Shown: positions 8,681 to 18,237 of the stretch, one piece after another
Position numbering within the stretch: position 1 is the stretch's first letter
Layout: each line of letters begins with the position of its first letter
NCBI GenBank assembly: GCA_017795045.1
Contig: CP051244.1
Coordinates: 1,952,579 to 2,016,578, forward strand
Origin: Allomuricauda sp.
GTDB lineage: Bacteria > Bacteroidota > Bacteroidia > Flavobacteriales > Flavobacteriaceae
Direction of reading: 5' to 3'
DNA length: 64,000 bases
Translations under genes and position numbers: made by a program
Notes under the pieces: model-generated
What the model was told of the DNA's origin: nothing
Seen by the model: the letters and a program-made list of their open reading frames with translations, nothing else
Database searches by the model: none

Positions 8681-9560
8681 AGGTATCTGAAAATTGAATA
8701 AAGGTAAAACATTCAGGGACGTGCGAGTCCCACACACCATGGCTGCTCCATGCCCAACCCCCTGAGTCCACAGCCGGTTCTGCCTCTTTATACTGGTTGA
8801 AGCGTGAGAAATCCATTCGCCATTCATCACCGTTTTTTGGAGGGGTGGTCTTATCACTGTTCCGGGTCAAAATGTCCAGACTGCTCCACGGAAGCGCAAG
8901 CTCAACGGTCCATCCCCGGTCCCTGTCATCAGATTTATTGATGGTCCCATCCACATGCACGGCAGTTTTAAGCCCTTGGAGGTCCCAGTTCCAAAAGCCA
9001 TAGCGATTGCCTCTGGGATGTCTGTAGCCAACCCCTTTGAAATCCCTTTTTTTCTCTTCGTTGGGGCCAAGGTTGGGCACTTTGTCATACCCTTGGGGGA
9101 GATAGGCATCTTCCCAAACAAAGAACACCTCGTAAATGGTGCCGAACGAATTTATTTCAAACTCATAGTACGCATCCTCACCGGCAACGAATAGTTCCAC
9201 GTCATTATTTTGGTAAATGGGTGAGTCCCTTTCGGTCAAGGTGGCGGTCACATCCGGCTCGGTGACCCAATAGGCCACGTACAGATACTCATCGTCCCAA
9301 ACTACTGCAGCTTTGGTTTCATGGATGGTCTCATTGCCATAAATAAGGTCTTTGAAGTTTCCTGATTTTTTTGCCTTTTGCCAGACTTCCTCATCGGGCT
9401 TCCCGTCCAGTGTAATTGGACTTTTTATTTTTTGTGCCGTATACCTTGGAATTTCTGATACATCGCAAGGGGGATATTTTTTATTTTCTTTGGATTTCTG
9501 CCCGATAGCACTGAAAACCCCTATCAGGGCCAGAATGGCAAAAAAATTACGTTTACTCAC
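8664..9560 (-). CDS. exported carbohydrate-binding family 9-like protein
   Basis: This 298-residue protein begins with a GTG codon and a signal peptide (about residues 1-20, ending in FSAIGQ). The rest matches the CBM9-like fold seen alone in many Bacteroidetes: ITLDGKPDEEVWQKA, then AAVVWDDEYLYVAYWV, NDVELFVAG, and a final RMDFSRFNQ...WSSHGVWDSHVPECF block. It probably binds carbohydrate or another periplasmic ligand; no catalytic motif is visible. It lies between a sugar-nucleotide-reductase-like gene upstream (110-base gap) and the pterin dehydratase gene, which starts inside it. Confidence 0.85.
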   Translation of the reverse strand: MSKRNFFAILALIGVFSAIGQKSKENKKYPPCDVSEIPRYTAQKIKSPITLDGKPDEEVWQKAKKSGNFKDLIYGNETIHETKAAVVWDDEYLYVAYWVTEPDVTATLTERDSPIYQNNDVELFVAGEDAYYEFEINSFGTIYEVFFVWEDAYLPQGYDKVPNLGPNEEKKRDFKGVGYRHPRGNRYGFWNWDLQGLKTAVHVDGTINKSDDRDRGWTVELALPWSSLDILTRNSDKTTPPKNGDEWRMDFSRFNQYKEAEPAVDSGGWAWSSHGVWDSHVPECFTFIQFSDTYVETP

Positions 9561-9670
9561 AGTGTTGGTTATTTAGGTTGGAAGGTCACTATTGACGCAC
9601 TTAAAAATAGGCATATTTTTTTGCGTTTTATAGTTTGTTCAAAAAATAACCAAAGAAAAAGAAAGCTTTA

Positions 9671-10492
9671 TCAATCCACTGGAATGTGGTGGTCAATGAT
9701 TTCCTGACAACTCACCATCAGATTCTTGGGTAATGGATTGTCCTTCGGAAGGGCGGCCAAATAGCGATCTTCATTGGTGGTGTACACCCGCTTGATCAAC
9801 GGGTGGTATTTTCCCATACGCTTTATAATGTCCCTAACGAATTCTTCATGATGGATAAGGTCCCTACTGCCCAAATGAAAAATCCCGGTTTTGTTCCGGT
9901 TGATGAGATAATGGATTTGTTGGGTCAATCGGTCGTCATTGGTCACATTGATGATGAGGTTGGGGAATACTTCAATAGCCTCATGGTTCTCCAAGTTCGT
10001 TTTAATTTCCCTGACTCGGGGAGAGGTATTGCCAAACACCATGGGAACCCTCAATATGGCGGTTTTCTGTTTGGGCAATCGCATCATCATGTTTTCGATC
10101 TTTATTTTAAGGCGGCCATAAACACTTACGGAAAGCGTCTTGTCAAATTCATAGGAAGGAAACTTACTGTAAGCATCAAAAACATTGGCCGATGAAATAA
10201 AGTACAGCTTGGCCTTGCTGTTCATCAGATACTCCATGAGGTGTTGATGCGCTTGGACCTGTGCCCCAAAGTTTCCTCTCAATGCGGAAATGATCACATC
10301 TGGATGTACTTTCTCAAGCACCCTGAAAATATCGTCCTCCTGCAGATCATACTTATAAAATTGTTTGTTGGAGGCAAAGGGAGTATTTGAGCAATAGGTG
10401 CCATACGTATCAAAATAGGAGCAGAGTTCCTTATAGATGGCATTGCCCACAAAACCGCTTGCTCCCAATATGAGTATCTTCTTTTTGTCCAA
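9671..10492 (-). CDS. NAD(P)-dependent SDR-family protein, RmlD-like (dTDP-4-dehydrorhamnose reductase family)
   Basis: This 273-residue protein has a Rossmann motif GASGFVG at about residues 8-14 and the extended-SDR layout (VDVI-type strand HPDVIISAL, catalytic-region SVYGRLKIKIE with YxxxK, then RVPMVFG). It most resembles RmlD-like sugar-nucleotide reductases and epimerases; the substrate is unknown. The start is TTG at 10492 (MDKKKILILG); no ATG lies before the nucleotide-binding motif. It follows gcvT after three bases and is probably translated from the same message. Confidence 0.8.
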   Translation of the reverse strand: MDKKKILILGASGFVGNAIYKELCSYFDTYGTYCSNTPFASNKQFYKYDLQEDDIFRVLEKVHPDVIISALRGNFGAQVQAHQHLMEYLMNSKAKLYFISSANVFDAYSKFPSYEFDKTLSVSVYGRLKIKIENMMMRLPKQKTAILRVPMVFGNTSPRVREIKTNLENHEAIEVFPNLIINVTNDDRLTQQIHYLINRNKTGIFHLGSRDLIHHEEFVRDIIKRMGKYHPLIKRVYTTNEDRYLAALPKDNPLPKNLMVSCQEIIDHHIPVD

Positions 10493-10495
10493 ACG

Positions 10496-11587
10496 CTATG
10501 ATGAGGGTTTATAAAAAGGCAACTTTACAATGGTAGCCGGCACCTTGTTGATGCGGATTTGAATATGGATGGGTTGGTCTATTTTGGAATGTTCAACAGG
10601 AACATAGCCCAAACCTATTCCTTTGGATAGGGAAGGGGACATGGTACCCGAGGTCACTTTTCCTATTTCATTGCCATCGGCATCCAAAATGGGGTATCCG
10701 TTTCTGGGAATTCCCCTTTCCTCCATTTGAAAAGCGATGAGTTTTCGTTTCGACCCCTCTTCCTTTTCTTTGGCAAGGGCCTCGCTGTTCACAAAATCCT
10801 TGGTGAATTTGGTGATCCAGCCCAGTCCGGCCTCGAGTGGGGAGGTGGTGTCATCAATATCATTGCCATAGAGGCAATACCCCATTTCCAACCGAAGGGT
10901 ATCACGTGCAGCCAAGCCTATGGGTTTGATGCCATAAGCGGCTCCCGCTTCCAACACTTGGTCCCACACCTGTTGTACTTCGGAATTCTTGCAGTAGATT
11001 TCAAATCCGCCGGAACCGGTATATCCCGTAGCTGAAATGATCACATGTTCTATCCCGGCAAAATCACCTACCACAAAACTGTAGAAGTCAATGGCAGAGA
11101 GGTCTACGGAAGATAGCGATTGCATGGCCTCCACGGCTTTAGGTCCTTGAATGGCCAAAAGCGAATAGTCGTCCGAAAGATTGCGCATATCCGCACCTAT
11201 GGACTCGTTGTATTTTGAAATGTGGTCCCAATCCTTTTGGATATTGGAAGCATTGACCACCAAAAGATAGGTTTCCTCCTTGATACGGTATACGATCAAA
11301 TCGTCCACAATGCCACCGGTCTCATTGGGCATGCAGCTATATTGTGCTTTGCCAATGGTGAGCTTGGAAGCATCATTGGAGCTTACTTTTTGGATAAGGT
11401 CCAAAGCTTTGGGTCCTTCGATCAAAAACTCACCCATATGGGAGACGTCAAATACCCCTACGCTCTCCCGAACGGTTTGGTGTTCAATATTGACTCCTTC
11501 GTAAGAGACAGGCATGTTGTACCCCGCAAAAGGGACCATTTTCGCCCCTAGTGCTTCATGCGTTTTGGTAAGTGCGGTATTTTTCAT
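10496..11587 (-). CDS. gcvT: glycine cleavage system aminomethyltransferase (T protein)
   Basis: GcvT transfers the methylene group from the aminomethyl-lipoyl H protein to tetrahydrofolate, releasing ammonia. The protein has the family's full length (about 363 residues) with typical blocks: [19 protein letters not shown] at the N-terminus, [22 protein letters not shown] and [15 protein letters not shown]. The start used is ATG at 11587 ([10 protein letters not shown]); two start codons further upstream (up to 11605) would add six residues. No glycine riboswitch is visible in the 90 bases before it, and the other gcv genes are not in the window. Confidence 0.95.
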   Translation of the reverse strand: MKNTALTKTHEALGAKMVPFAGYNMPVSYEGVNIEHQTVRESVGVFDVSHMGEFLIEGPKALDLIQKVSSNDASKLTIGKAQYSCMPNETGGIVDDLIVYRIKEETYLLVVNASNIQKDWDHISKYNESIGADMRNLSDDYSLLAIQGPKAVEAMQSLSSVDLSAIDFYSFVVGDFAGIEHVIISATGYTGSGGFEIYCKNSEVQQVWDQVLEAGAAYGIKPIGLAARDTLRLEMGYCLYGNDIDDTTSPLEAGLGWITKFTKDFVNSEALAKEKEEGSKRKLIAFQMEERGIPRNGYPILDADGNEIGKVTSGTMSPSLSKGIGLGYVPVEHSKIDQPIHIQIRINKVPATIVKLPFYKPSS

Positions 11588-11694
11588 GGACGTCATTTTT
11601 TGCATGGCAAATGTATAGAATTAATTAGGGATACTCTTGCATTCCAATCTTATGATTTTTATAAATATTTGTATTTTGGACGAAACATAATTAC

Positions 11695-13311
11695 ATGCAA
11701 AAGACCATATTGACTTTTCTCTCCGCACTCCTATTTGTGTGGGGAATGACCCCTCAGGATACCCCCAAGGATTATTTACAGGCCGATTTTCATAAACAAC
11801 GAAGGGATGAGTTGAGGAAATTGTTACCGCCCAATACAGCTGTGGTACTTTTTGCCAATGCAGAGCGGAATCGGGCCAATGATGTGGATTATGTGTACCA
11901 CCAAGACCCCAACTTTTACTACCTCACAGGATACCACGAGCCCAATGCGGTACTCATACTTTTTTCTGAAACACAAACAGGTGCCTCAGGAAAAAAGTTT
12001 GATGAGATCATCTATGTCCAAGAACGGGACCCGCAGGCCGAGCAATGGACAGGAAAGCGTTTGGGCGTTGAAGGTGTAAAGGAAAAGCTGGGTTTTGATA
12101 TGGTTTTTAATGGGAAGGAATTTGAGGAGTTCCCGTTGGATTTTTCAAAGTTTGATATGGTTTCCTTTGAGGATTTTCATAACGATTATCGGGATAAATC
12201 GGGCAATGCGGATTTGTTCGACCTTATTAAGACCTTCAAGGAAAAGGCCAATTATCCCTCCAATTACAATCCTACCAGAAATCAATTGTACGCCATGATA
12301 TCTGATGCGGATGATGCCAACAGTAGAAATTTGGCTGCGACCATTAAAAGGGCCTTGGCACGGGACCCCGAGTTAAAGGATGATGCCTTGTTGAATGGTT
12401 ACGTGAATGCCGCAAATGATGATTTACGTAAAGAAATCAAGAATACGGTTTTGGTGGTCCAAAGCGAAAGCAATTTGGATTCCAGGGTACTGTCCATGGC
12501 CATGGCTAAACTGAGGGAGGTAAAGACCCCTGAGGAGATCAAACTTTTAAAGAAGGCCGTTGAAATTTCATCGGTGGGCCAAATTGAGGTGATGAAGGCC
12601 ATGCACCCCAATATGTCCGAGACTGAGATTCAGGGTGTCCACGAGTATGTGTACAAGAAGTACGGTGCGGAGTACGAAGGCTATCCTTCCATCGTGGGAG
12701 GTGGAAACAATGGTTGTATTCTTCATTATATTGAAAACAACAAGACCAAGGTGGGCAATGATTTGGTGTTGATGGATTTGGGTGCGGAATATCACGGCTA
12801 TACCGCCGATGTGACCCGTACCATTCCTGCCAATGGAAAATTCACACCGGAACAAAAAGCAATTTATGACATCGTCTATGATGCCCAAGAAGCGGGCATA
12901 AAAGCCAGTGTGGTGGGAGCTTCTTTTCGCGAACCACATTTGGCGGCATATGAAGTAGTGGCGCAACGCTTAATGGATTTGGGAATAACCAAGGACGAAA
13001 ATGAAGCCAGGATTTATTTTCCGCATGGGACATCACATTACCTTGGATTGGATGTTCATGATGCGGGCACTTACGGAGCCCTTAGGCCCAACTCGGTCAT
13101 TACGGTTGAGCCTGGAATTTATATCCCAGAGGGAAGCAAGTGCGACAAAAAATGGTGGGGCATCGCCGTGCGCATAGAAGATGATATTCTGATTACCGAA
13201 AATGGCCCGGTCAATCTATCGGCAATGGCGCCAAGAACCACGGAGGCCATTGAGGCCATGATGAAACAACCCAGTCCCTTGGATGATTTTAAACTTCCGG
13301 AGTTGGATTAG
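11695..13311 (+). CDS. exported Xaa-Pro aminopeptidase (M24B, aminopeptidase P family)
   Basis: This metallopeptidase removes N-terminal residues that precede proline. The 538-residue protein starts with a hydrophobic signal segment (about 1-20), so it is probably periplasmic. The N-terminal AMP_N domain (DFHKQRRDELRKLLPPNTAVVLFA, DPNFYYLTGYHEPNAVL) is followed by the pita-bread catalytic domain with the five expected metal ligands: two Asp in DLGAEYHGYTADVTRT (about 360-375), His in GTSHYLGLDVHD (about 443-451), Glu in VEPGIY (about 471) and Glu in RIEDDIL (about 493). The stop overlaps the convergent thrC stop by four bases. Confidence 0.93.
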   Translation: MQKTILTFLSALLFVWGMTPQDTPKDYLQADFHKQRRDELRKLLPPNTAVVLFANAERNRANDVDYVYHQDPNFYYLTGYHEPNAVLILFSETQTGASGKKFDEIIYVQERDPQAEQWTGKRLGVEGVKEKLGFDMVFNGKEFEEFPLDFSKFDMVSFEDFHNDYRDKSGNADLFDLIKTFKEKANYPSNYNPTRNQLYAMISDADDANSRNLAATIKRALARDPELKDDALLNGYVNAANDDLRKEIKNTVLVVQSESNLDSRVLSMAMAKLREVKTPEEIKLLKKAVEISSVGQIEVMKAMHPNMSETEIQGVHEYVYKKYGAEYEGYPSIVGGGNNGCILHYIENNKTKVGNDLVLMDLGAEYHGYTADVTRTIPANGKFTPEQKAIYDIVYDAQEAGIKASVVGASFREPHLAAYEVVAQRLMDLGITKDENEARIYFPHGTSHYLGLDVHDAGTYGALRPNSVITVEPGIYIPEGSKCDKKWWGIAVRIEDDILITENGPVNLSAMAPRTTEAIEAMMKQPSPLDDFKLPELD

Positions 13312-14606
13312 TTTTCACCCAACAAATAGCTTTTAAGGTCTTCGTATGTTTTTATGAGGATGGAATGCTTTTCCTTGTCCATAACTTTTTGGATTTGGGC
13401 AGGAATTTCCGGACTTAACCCAAGCGTTTCCTCAACTACGTCCAAGAACTTTACCGGGTGTGCCGTTTCCAAGAAAATACCAAAGGTATTCGGATGGGTT
13501 TTTTGAAATTCCTTCAATCCCAAATAGCCAACGGCCCCATGCGGGTCCATAACATATCCCGTTTGGGCATGCACTTCTTTCATGGCTGTTTTGGTCTCTT
13601 GATCGGTAAAGGAGTAGGAAGAAAGATATTCCTGAAGCGTGGCTAAATCGTCTTGATACAAATGCCGGATACGGACAAAATTGCTGGGGTCTCCCACATC
13701 CATGGCATTGGATATGGTGGCAATGGAAGGCATGGGTTCATATACCCCTTTTTGCATGAATTTAGGCACTACATTGTTCACATTGGTCGAGGCCACAAAA
13801 TGCTTAACGGGCATCCCCAGTTTTTGAGCGACCATTCCTGCGCATATATTTCCAAAGTTTCCAGAAGGTACTGAAAATACAATTTCATTCCCTTTGGATT
13901 TGGCTTCTTTGTAAGCAAACAGGAAGTAGAACAGTTGGGGCAACCATCGGGCTATATTGATACTATTGGCCGATGTAAGTTTTTTATGATCGGTGATTCC
14001 AGCATCCAAAAAGGCTGTCTTTACCATACGCTGGCAATCATCAAAAGTGCCATTTACTTCCATGGCTACAATGTTCTGCCCTAGAGTGGTCAATTGCTTT
14101 TCCTGAATGTCACTTACCTTACCGCTTGGGTATAAGATGACCACGTTTACACCATCAACCCCCAAGAAGCCATTGGCCACGGCTCCACCGGTATCCCCAG
14201 AAGTGGCCACCAACACAGTAACTTCTGTGGTTTCGCCTTGGGAAAAATACCCCAAACAGTTGGCCATGAACCGTGCACCCACATCCTTGAAAGCCATGGT
14301 GGGGCCATGGAACAGTTCAAGTGTACCCACATTTTCTTCGATATCCACCACGGGAAAATCAAAATCCAAAGTATTGGCAATGATTTCCTTTAAGATCGTA
14401 TCCGGAATATCATCACTTACAAATTGATGGATGGCCCGGAATGCGATTTCATGATGGGAAAGTTCATCGATATGTTCAAAAAAATCCGTCGGTAGGGGCG
14501 TTATGCGTTCCGGAAAGTATAATCCTTTGTCCGGGGCAATGCCTGCTATCACGGCTTCTTTGAAAGTGGCCTTTATTTGGGAGTCGTTTAAACTATAAAA
14601 TTTCAT
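13308..14606 (-). CDS. thrC: threonine synthase
   Basis: ThrC converts O-phosphohomoserine and water to threonine and phosphate, the last step of threonine synthesis. The 432-residue protein is of the long, bacterial/yeast type with an N-terminal cap. The pyridoxal-phosphate lysine is Lys107 in HGPTMAFKDVG, and the phosphate-binding loop SGDTGGAVANG follows near 133. It is the third gene of the thrA-thrB-thrC operon, starting three bases after thrB. The stop overlaps the aminopeptidase stop by four bases (TTAG). Confidence 0.96.
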   Translation of the reverse strand: MKFYSLNDSQIKATFKEAVIAGIAPDKGLYFPERITPLPTDFFEHIDELSHHEIAFRAIHQFVSDDIPDTILKEIIANTLDFDFPVVDIEENVGTLELFHGPTMAFKDVGARFMANCLGYFSQGETTEVTVLVATSGDTGGAVANGFLGVDGVNVVILYPSGKVSDIQEKQLTTLGQNIVAMEVNGTFDDCQRMVKTAFLDAGITDHKKLTSANSINIARWLPQLFYFLFAYKEAKSKGNEIVFSVPSGNFGNICAGMVAQKLGMPVKHFVASTNVNNVVPKFMQKGVYEPMPSIATISNAMDVGDPSNFVRIRHLYQDDLATLQEYLSSYSFTDQETKTAMKEVHAQTGYVMDPHGAVGYLGLKEFQKTHPNTFGIFLETAHPVKFLDVVEETLGLSPEIPAQIQKVMDKEKHSILIKTYEDLKSYLLGEN

Positions 14607-14609
14607 GTT

Positions 14610-15533
14610 CTATCCTAATTTTTTTACGCCATGGATATTGACCTTTGAGATATGGATGTCAAATGGAACCCCAATGGTTTGGTAGGTTTCCTCCATGGAT
14701 TTTGCAACATTTTGGGCAGTGTTTTCCCCTTGGCTCAAGGCAAAGATGGAAGGGCCCGATCCAGAGATACCACATCCCAATGCCCCGGCATCCATCGCAT
14801 TGGTTTTGATATCGTCAAAAGCGGGGATCAATATAGATCGGATGGGTTCCACAATATGGTCCTCAAGGGAGCGCCCGATGAGGTCATAATCATTCTGGAA
14901 CAGTCCGGCAACCAACCCGCCTAAATTGCCCCATTGTTTGATTCCCTTTTCGAGGGAAATAGTGGTCTTCAATATTTTTCTGGAATCCGAAGTCTTTATT
15001 TCAATCTGCGGATGGATCACCGTGGCAAAAAGTTCATCCGGGGTGGGAATGGGAACAATGTCCAAAGGGGCATAACTCCGCACCAAGGTAAAACCGCCAT
15101 AAATGGCAGGAGCCACATTGTCTGCGTGGGCCACATCACTGGCCAATTTTTCACCTTCCATGGCAAATTGTACCAATTCCAATTTGGAAAAGGGTCTTCC
15201 CAAGAGCTCGTTCATGGCCCAAACGGCACCTGCCGAACTGGCTGCACTACTTCCAATGCCACTGCCCGGTTTTATGCGTTTGTCGATTTCAATCTCAAAA
15301 CCACCTTCATAATCACTCTTCTCCAAAAGGGCCAAACCCGCTACACCAGAAACATTTTTCTCGGTCTCCAAGGGTAAATCCTGACCGATGATCTTGGTAA
15401 TACGGATTTCCTTTTCAGGGATTTTCCGAACTACCATTTCATCCCCAACCGAATCCAGGGCCAGACCAAGTACGTCAAAACCACAGGAAACATTGGCAAT
15501 GGTGGCCGGACAAAAAACTTTGATTTCTTCCAT
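14610..15533 (-). CDS. thrB: homoserine kinase
   Basis: ThrB phosphorylates homoserine with ATP to O-phosphohomoserine. The 307-residue protein belongs to the GHMP kinase superfamily: VFCPATIANVSCGFDVLG at the N-terminus and the ATP-binding PGSGIGSSAASSAGAV near 88-103, with a C-terminal GCGISGSGPSIFAL motif. The start is ATG at 15533, two bases after the thrA stop; a TTG two codons upstream is possible but less likely. The close spacing indicates translational coupling within the threonine operon. Confidence 0.96.
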   Translation of the reverse strand: MEEIKVFCPATIANVSCGFDVLGLALDSVGDEMVVRKIPEKEIRITKIIGQDLPLETEKNVSGVAGLALLEKSDYEGGFEIEIDKRIKPGSGIGSSAASSAGAVWAMNELLGRPFSKLELVQFAMEGEKLASDVAHADNVAPAIYGGFTLVRSYAPLDIVPIPTPDELFATVIHPQIEIKTSDSRKILKTTISLEKGIKQWGNLGGLVAGLFQNDYDLIGRSLEDHIVEPIRSILIPAFDDIKTNAMDAGALGCGISGSGPSIFALSQGENTAQNVAKSMEETYQTIGVPFDIHISKVNIHGVKKLG

Positions 15534-15535
15534 GA

Positions 15536-17980
15536 TCAATAGTTTCCAATTCTGATAATATCCGCAAAGATACCTGAAGCGGTAACATCTGCACCTGCTC
15601 CGGCCCCTTTTATGATCAAAGGTTGGTTGGGATATCGTTCCGTAAAGAACAATACAATGTTGTCACTTCCTTCCAAATTATAAAAATCGTGTCCCTTTGG
15701 TATTTTTTGAAGTCCTACTTTAGCCTTGCCTTCTTCAAACTGGGCCACATATTTGAGCTTACAGTCCGCATCCGCTGCGTCCTTATACATTTTTTGAAAA
15801 TCTGCTTCGTACTTTTTCAAGGACTTAAAAAATGCCTCATTGGAATTGGTCTCCAAGCTTTCCTTGGGCAAAAAGGCTTCGTTTTCGATATCCTCAATAT
15901 CCAATTGATACCCACTCTCCCGCGCCAAGATCAAGATTTTTCGCATTACATCGATTCCGCTGAGGTCAATGGTAGGGTCGGGCTCTGTGTACCCTTGTTC
16001 CTGCGCCTGTTGTACCACATCGTGGAAGGTGACCGAGTTATTGAAGGTGTTGAACACAAAGTTGAGACTCCCAGAAAGTACGGCCTGTATCTTTTTCACT
16101 TTATCCCCAGAGGCAATTAAATGCTTTAGGGTATCAATAATGGGAAGACCGGCCCCAACATTGGTCTCGAACAAAAATGGAGCGTTATATTTTTTTGCAA
16201 GCTGTTTTAAATCCTTGTAGTAGGCATAGTCGGAAGAACAGGCAATCTTGTTACAGGTAACCACCGAGATGCTGTTCCGCAAATAGTCGGGATAGCTTTT
16301 GGATACCTCGGCATTGGCCGTATTGTCCACAAAGACACTATTGCGATAGTTCAGGGATTTTACACGGTCAAAAAATGCTTGCTTGTCCGCTTTCTCGCCT
16401 TGGTCCAAAAGGTTCTTCCAGTCTTTTAGGGCAATTCCACCTTCATCGAAAACCATGTTTCTGGAGTTGCTGATGCCAATGACCCGAACATTGAGTTTAA
16501 GCTCATCTTTCAGGTATTTTTTCTGTTGCTGGATTTGCTCCAGGAATTTGGAGCCTACATTCCCCACTCCCATGACAAATAGGTTGAGCTGTTTGGTGTT
16601 TTCCTCGAAAAAGGTCTCGTGTAAAGAGTTTAGGGCTTTTTTTACATCTTCTTTTCGGATTACCGCAGAAATATTTCGTTCTGATGCACCTTGTGCAATC
16701 GCCCTGATATTTACGTTGTTTTTGCCCAAAGTGCTGAACATTTTTCCGCTCAACCCTTGATGACTTTTCATATTGTCGCCCACCAAAGCCACAATGGTAA
16801 GGTCTTTCTCAACAATCACGGGCTTTATTTTTTTGGTGGCCATCTCATATTCAAAAGCTTCATTGACGGCCTTTTCCGCTTTTTGGGCGTCTTCGTCCGA
16901 AATACCCACGCATATGGAATGTTCCGATGAGGCTTGGGTAATCAGGACAACACTGATGTTTTTAAGGGACAGGGTCTCAAAAAAGCGTTTGGAGATTCCT
17001 GGGATACCGATCATGCCGGAGCCCTCCAAAGAGAGCAGGCAAATATTGCCCACATGGCTGATGCCCCGAACCGTCTTGCCATTGCCATTGTTGTTTTTGG
17101 CAATGAGTGTTCCAGGGTTTTCAGGATCAAACGTGTTTTTGATGGCAATAGGGATGCCCTTGCCCAACACGGGTTGAATGGTTGGGGGATAGAGGACTTT
17201 TGCCCCAAAATGGGAAAGTTCCATGGCCTCCTCATAACTGATATGCGAAATGCACTTGGCCTGTTTCACCAATTTTGGGTTGGCGGTATACATTCCACTC
17301 ACATCAGTCCAGATTTCAAGAAGGTCCACTTGTTCCGCCGCAGCAATGATGGCAGCGGTATAATCCGAACCACCCCTGCCCAAAGTAGTTGAGTCCCCAG
17401 AATCACTTGAAGCCACAAATCCAGGGAGTAAAACTACCTTATGATCGTTAGCTTTAAAGAAGGCGTGGCAATTGGCATGGGTCTTTTCAAAATCCACATT
17501 GGCCTTGCCGTAATTATCATCCGTAATGATAAGCTCACGGCTATCCTTAAAAATGGCATCCAGCCCCTCTGCTTTAAAGAATTCACTGATGATGTAAGCA
17601 GAAAGCAATTCGCCATAACTTACAATTTTATCAGAGAGTTTTTGGGTGACCTCCCCAATCAAGAAGGAACCTTCCAATAGCGTTTCCAACACGTTGAGGT
17701 CGCTTTTAACCTTGCTCAAAACCGCACTTTGATATTGTACGGGAATGAGTTCCTTAATGGCATTGAGGTGCCGGGTTTCGATTTCTTGTAGGGACTCCTT
17801 GTAGGCCACATCTTGGTCCGAGGCCAGCTTTAAGGTGTTGAGAAGTAGGTCTGTAATCCCGCCAAATGCGGATACCACTACTGCGGAATTACTGCCCTCA
17901 AGGTTCTGTACGATGGACTTGACCTTGCGTATATTTTCTGGATTGGCTACTGAAGTGCCACCAAATTTTAAGACTTTCAT
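15536..17980 (-). CDS. thrA: bifunctional aspartate kinase / homoserine dehydrogenase I
   Basis: This fused enzyme catalyses the first and third steps of threonine and methionine synthesis from aspartate. The 814-residue protein has the N-terminal aspartokinase domain (MKVLKFGGTSVANPENIRKV; GRGGSDYTAA), two ACT-type regulatory segments around 310-460 (for example VALVGDNMKSHQGLSGKMF), and a C-terminal homoserine dehydrogenase domain from about 465 (LFVMGVGNVG, SGSLNFVFNTF, GIDVMRKILILARE). The ACT segments suggest allosteric control by threonine. Expression is probably also controlled by the leader peptide and attenuator upstream (18046-18135). It heads the thrA-thrB-thrC operon. Confidence 0.97.
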   Translation of the reverse strand: MKVLKFGGTSVANPENIRKVKSIVQNLEGSNSAVVVSAFGGITDLLLNTLKLASDQDVAYKESLQEIETRHLNAIKELIPVQYQSAVLSKVKSDLNVLETLLEGSFLIGEVTQKLSDKIVSYGELLSAYIISEFFKAEGLDAIFKDSRELIITDDNYGKANVDFEKTHANCHAFFKANDHKVVLLPGFVASSDSGDSTTLGRGGSDYTAAIIAAAEQVDLLEIWTDVSGMYTANPKLVKQAKCISHISYEEAMELSHFGAKVLYPPTIQPVLGKGIPIAIKNTFDPENPGTLIAKNNNGNGKTVRGISHVGNICLLSLEGSGMIGIPGISKRFFETLSLKNISVVLITQASSEHSICVGISDEDAQKAEKAVNEAFEYEMATKKIKPVIVEKDLTIVALVGDNMKSHQGLSGKMFSTLGKNNVNIRAIAQGASERNISAVIRKEDVKKALNSLHETFFEENTKQLNLFVMGVGNVGSKFLEQIQQQKKYLKDELKLNVRVIGISNSRNMVFDEGGIALKDWKNLLDQGEKADKQAFFDRVKSLNYRNSVFVDNTANAEVSKSYPDYLRNSISVVTCNKIACSSDYAYYKDLKQLAKKYNAPFLFETNVGAGLPIIDTLKHLIASGDKVKKIQAVLSGSLNFVFNTFNNSVTFHDVVQQAQEQGYTEPDPTIDLSGIDVMRKILILARESGYQLDIEDIENEAFLPKESLETNSNEAFFKSLKKYEADFQKMYKDAADADCKLKYVAQFEEGKAKVGLQKIPKGHDFYNLEGSDNIVLFFTERYPNQPLIIKGAGAGADVTASGIFADIIRIGNY

Positions 17981-18015
17981 GATGAAAAAAAATGTAAAAC
18001 GTTGTAAAATGGATT

Positions 18016-18045
18016 AAAAAAACGGACGGATGATATATAGCAGAT
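18016..18045 (-). terminator. candidate attenuator terminator before thrA
   Basis: On the minus strand the stretch ATCCGTCCGTTTTTTT follows the leader peptide stop by about 12 bases. The U-run at 18016-18022 is typical of intrinsic termination. No good local 5' arm is present; the best partner is AAACGGAT inside the first codons of the leader peptide (6-7 bp with ATCCGT or TCCGTTT). The same 5' segment can instead join smaller structures (GATAG with CTATC, GTAATC with GATTAC over the Ile-Thr codons), giving mutually exclusive folds. The exact terminator hairpin is therefore uncertain. Confidence 0.5.
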
Positions 18046-18135
18046 TTACCCCAAAGGGGTGGTGGTAATCAAAGTGAAGATAGATGGAGTGCTTTCCATT
18101 GTAATAAGATTACTATCCGTTTGTTTAATTTGCAT
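18046..18135 (-). CDS. thrL: threonine operon leader peptide (29 residues)
   Basis: A short frame on the minus strand starts with ATG at 18135 and ends with TAA at 18046. It encodes 29 residues, of which six are Thr and four are Ile, with three consecutive ACC codons in a run reading LITTTPLG at the end. It starts about 20 bases after a good promoter -7 element and ends 65 bases before thrA, followed by a T-run at 18016-18022. This is the layout of a translation-coupled attenuator: Thr (and Ile) codon supply sets ribosome position and thus the RNA fold. The sequence is directly visible; the function is inferred by analogy with enterobacterial thrL. Confidence 0.75.
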   Translation of the reverse strand: MQIKQTDSNLITMESTPSIFTLITTTPLG

Positions 18136-18153
18136 TGTTCAATAATGAGATGA

Positions 18154-18184
18154 TAAAAGTAGTACTTTTGGGAACTTCGTCAAA
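18154..18184 (-). promoter_or_regulatory. promoter of the threonine operon
   Basis: Read on the minus strand, a -33 element TTTG (18184-18181) is separated by exactly 19 bases from TACTTTTA (18161-18154), seven of eight matches to the Bacteroidetes consensus TAnnTTTG. Transcription would start near 18147, about a dozen bases before the leader peptide ATG. Confidence 0.65.
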
Positions 18185-18237
18185 TGATTCTGGTCGTTTT
18201 TGCGAAATCCGTACAAATAATCAAATTTTTGTGTTGA

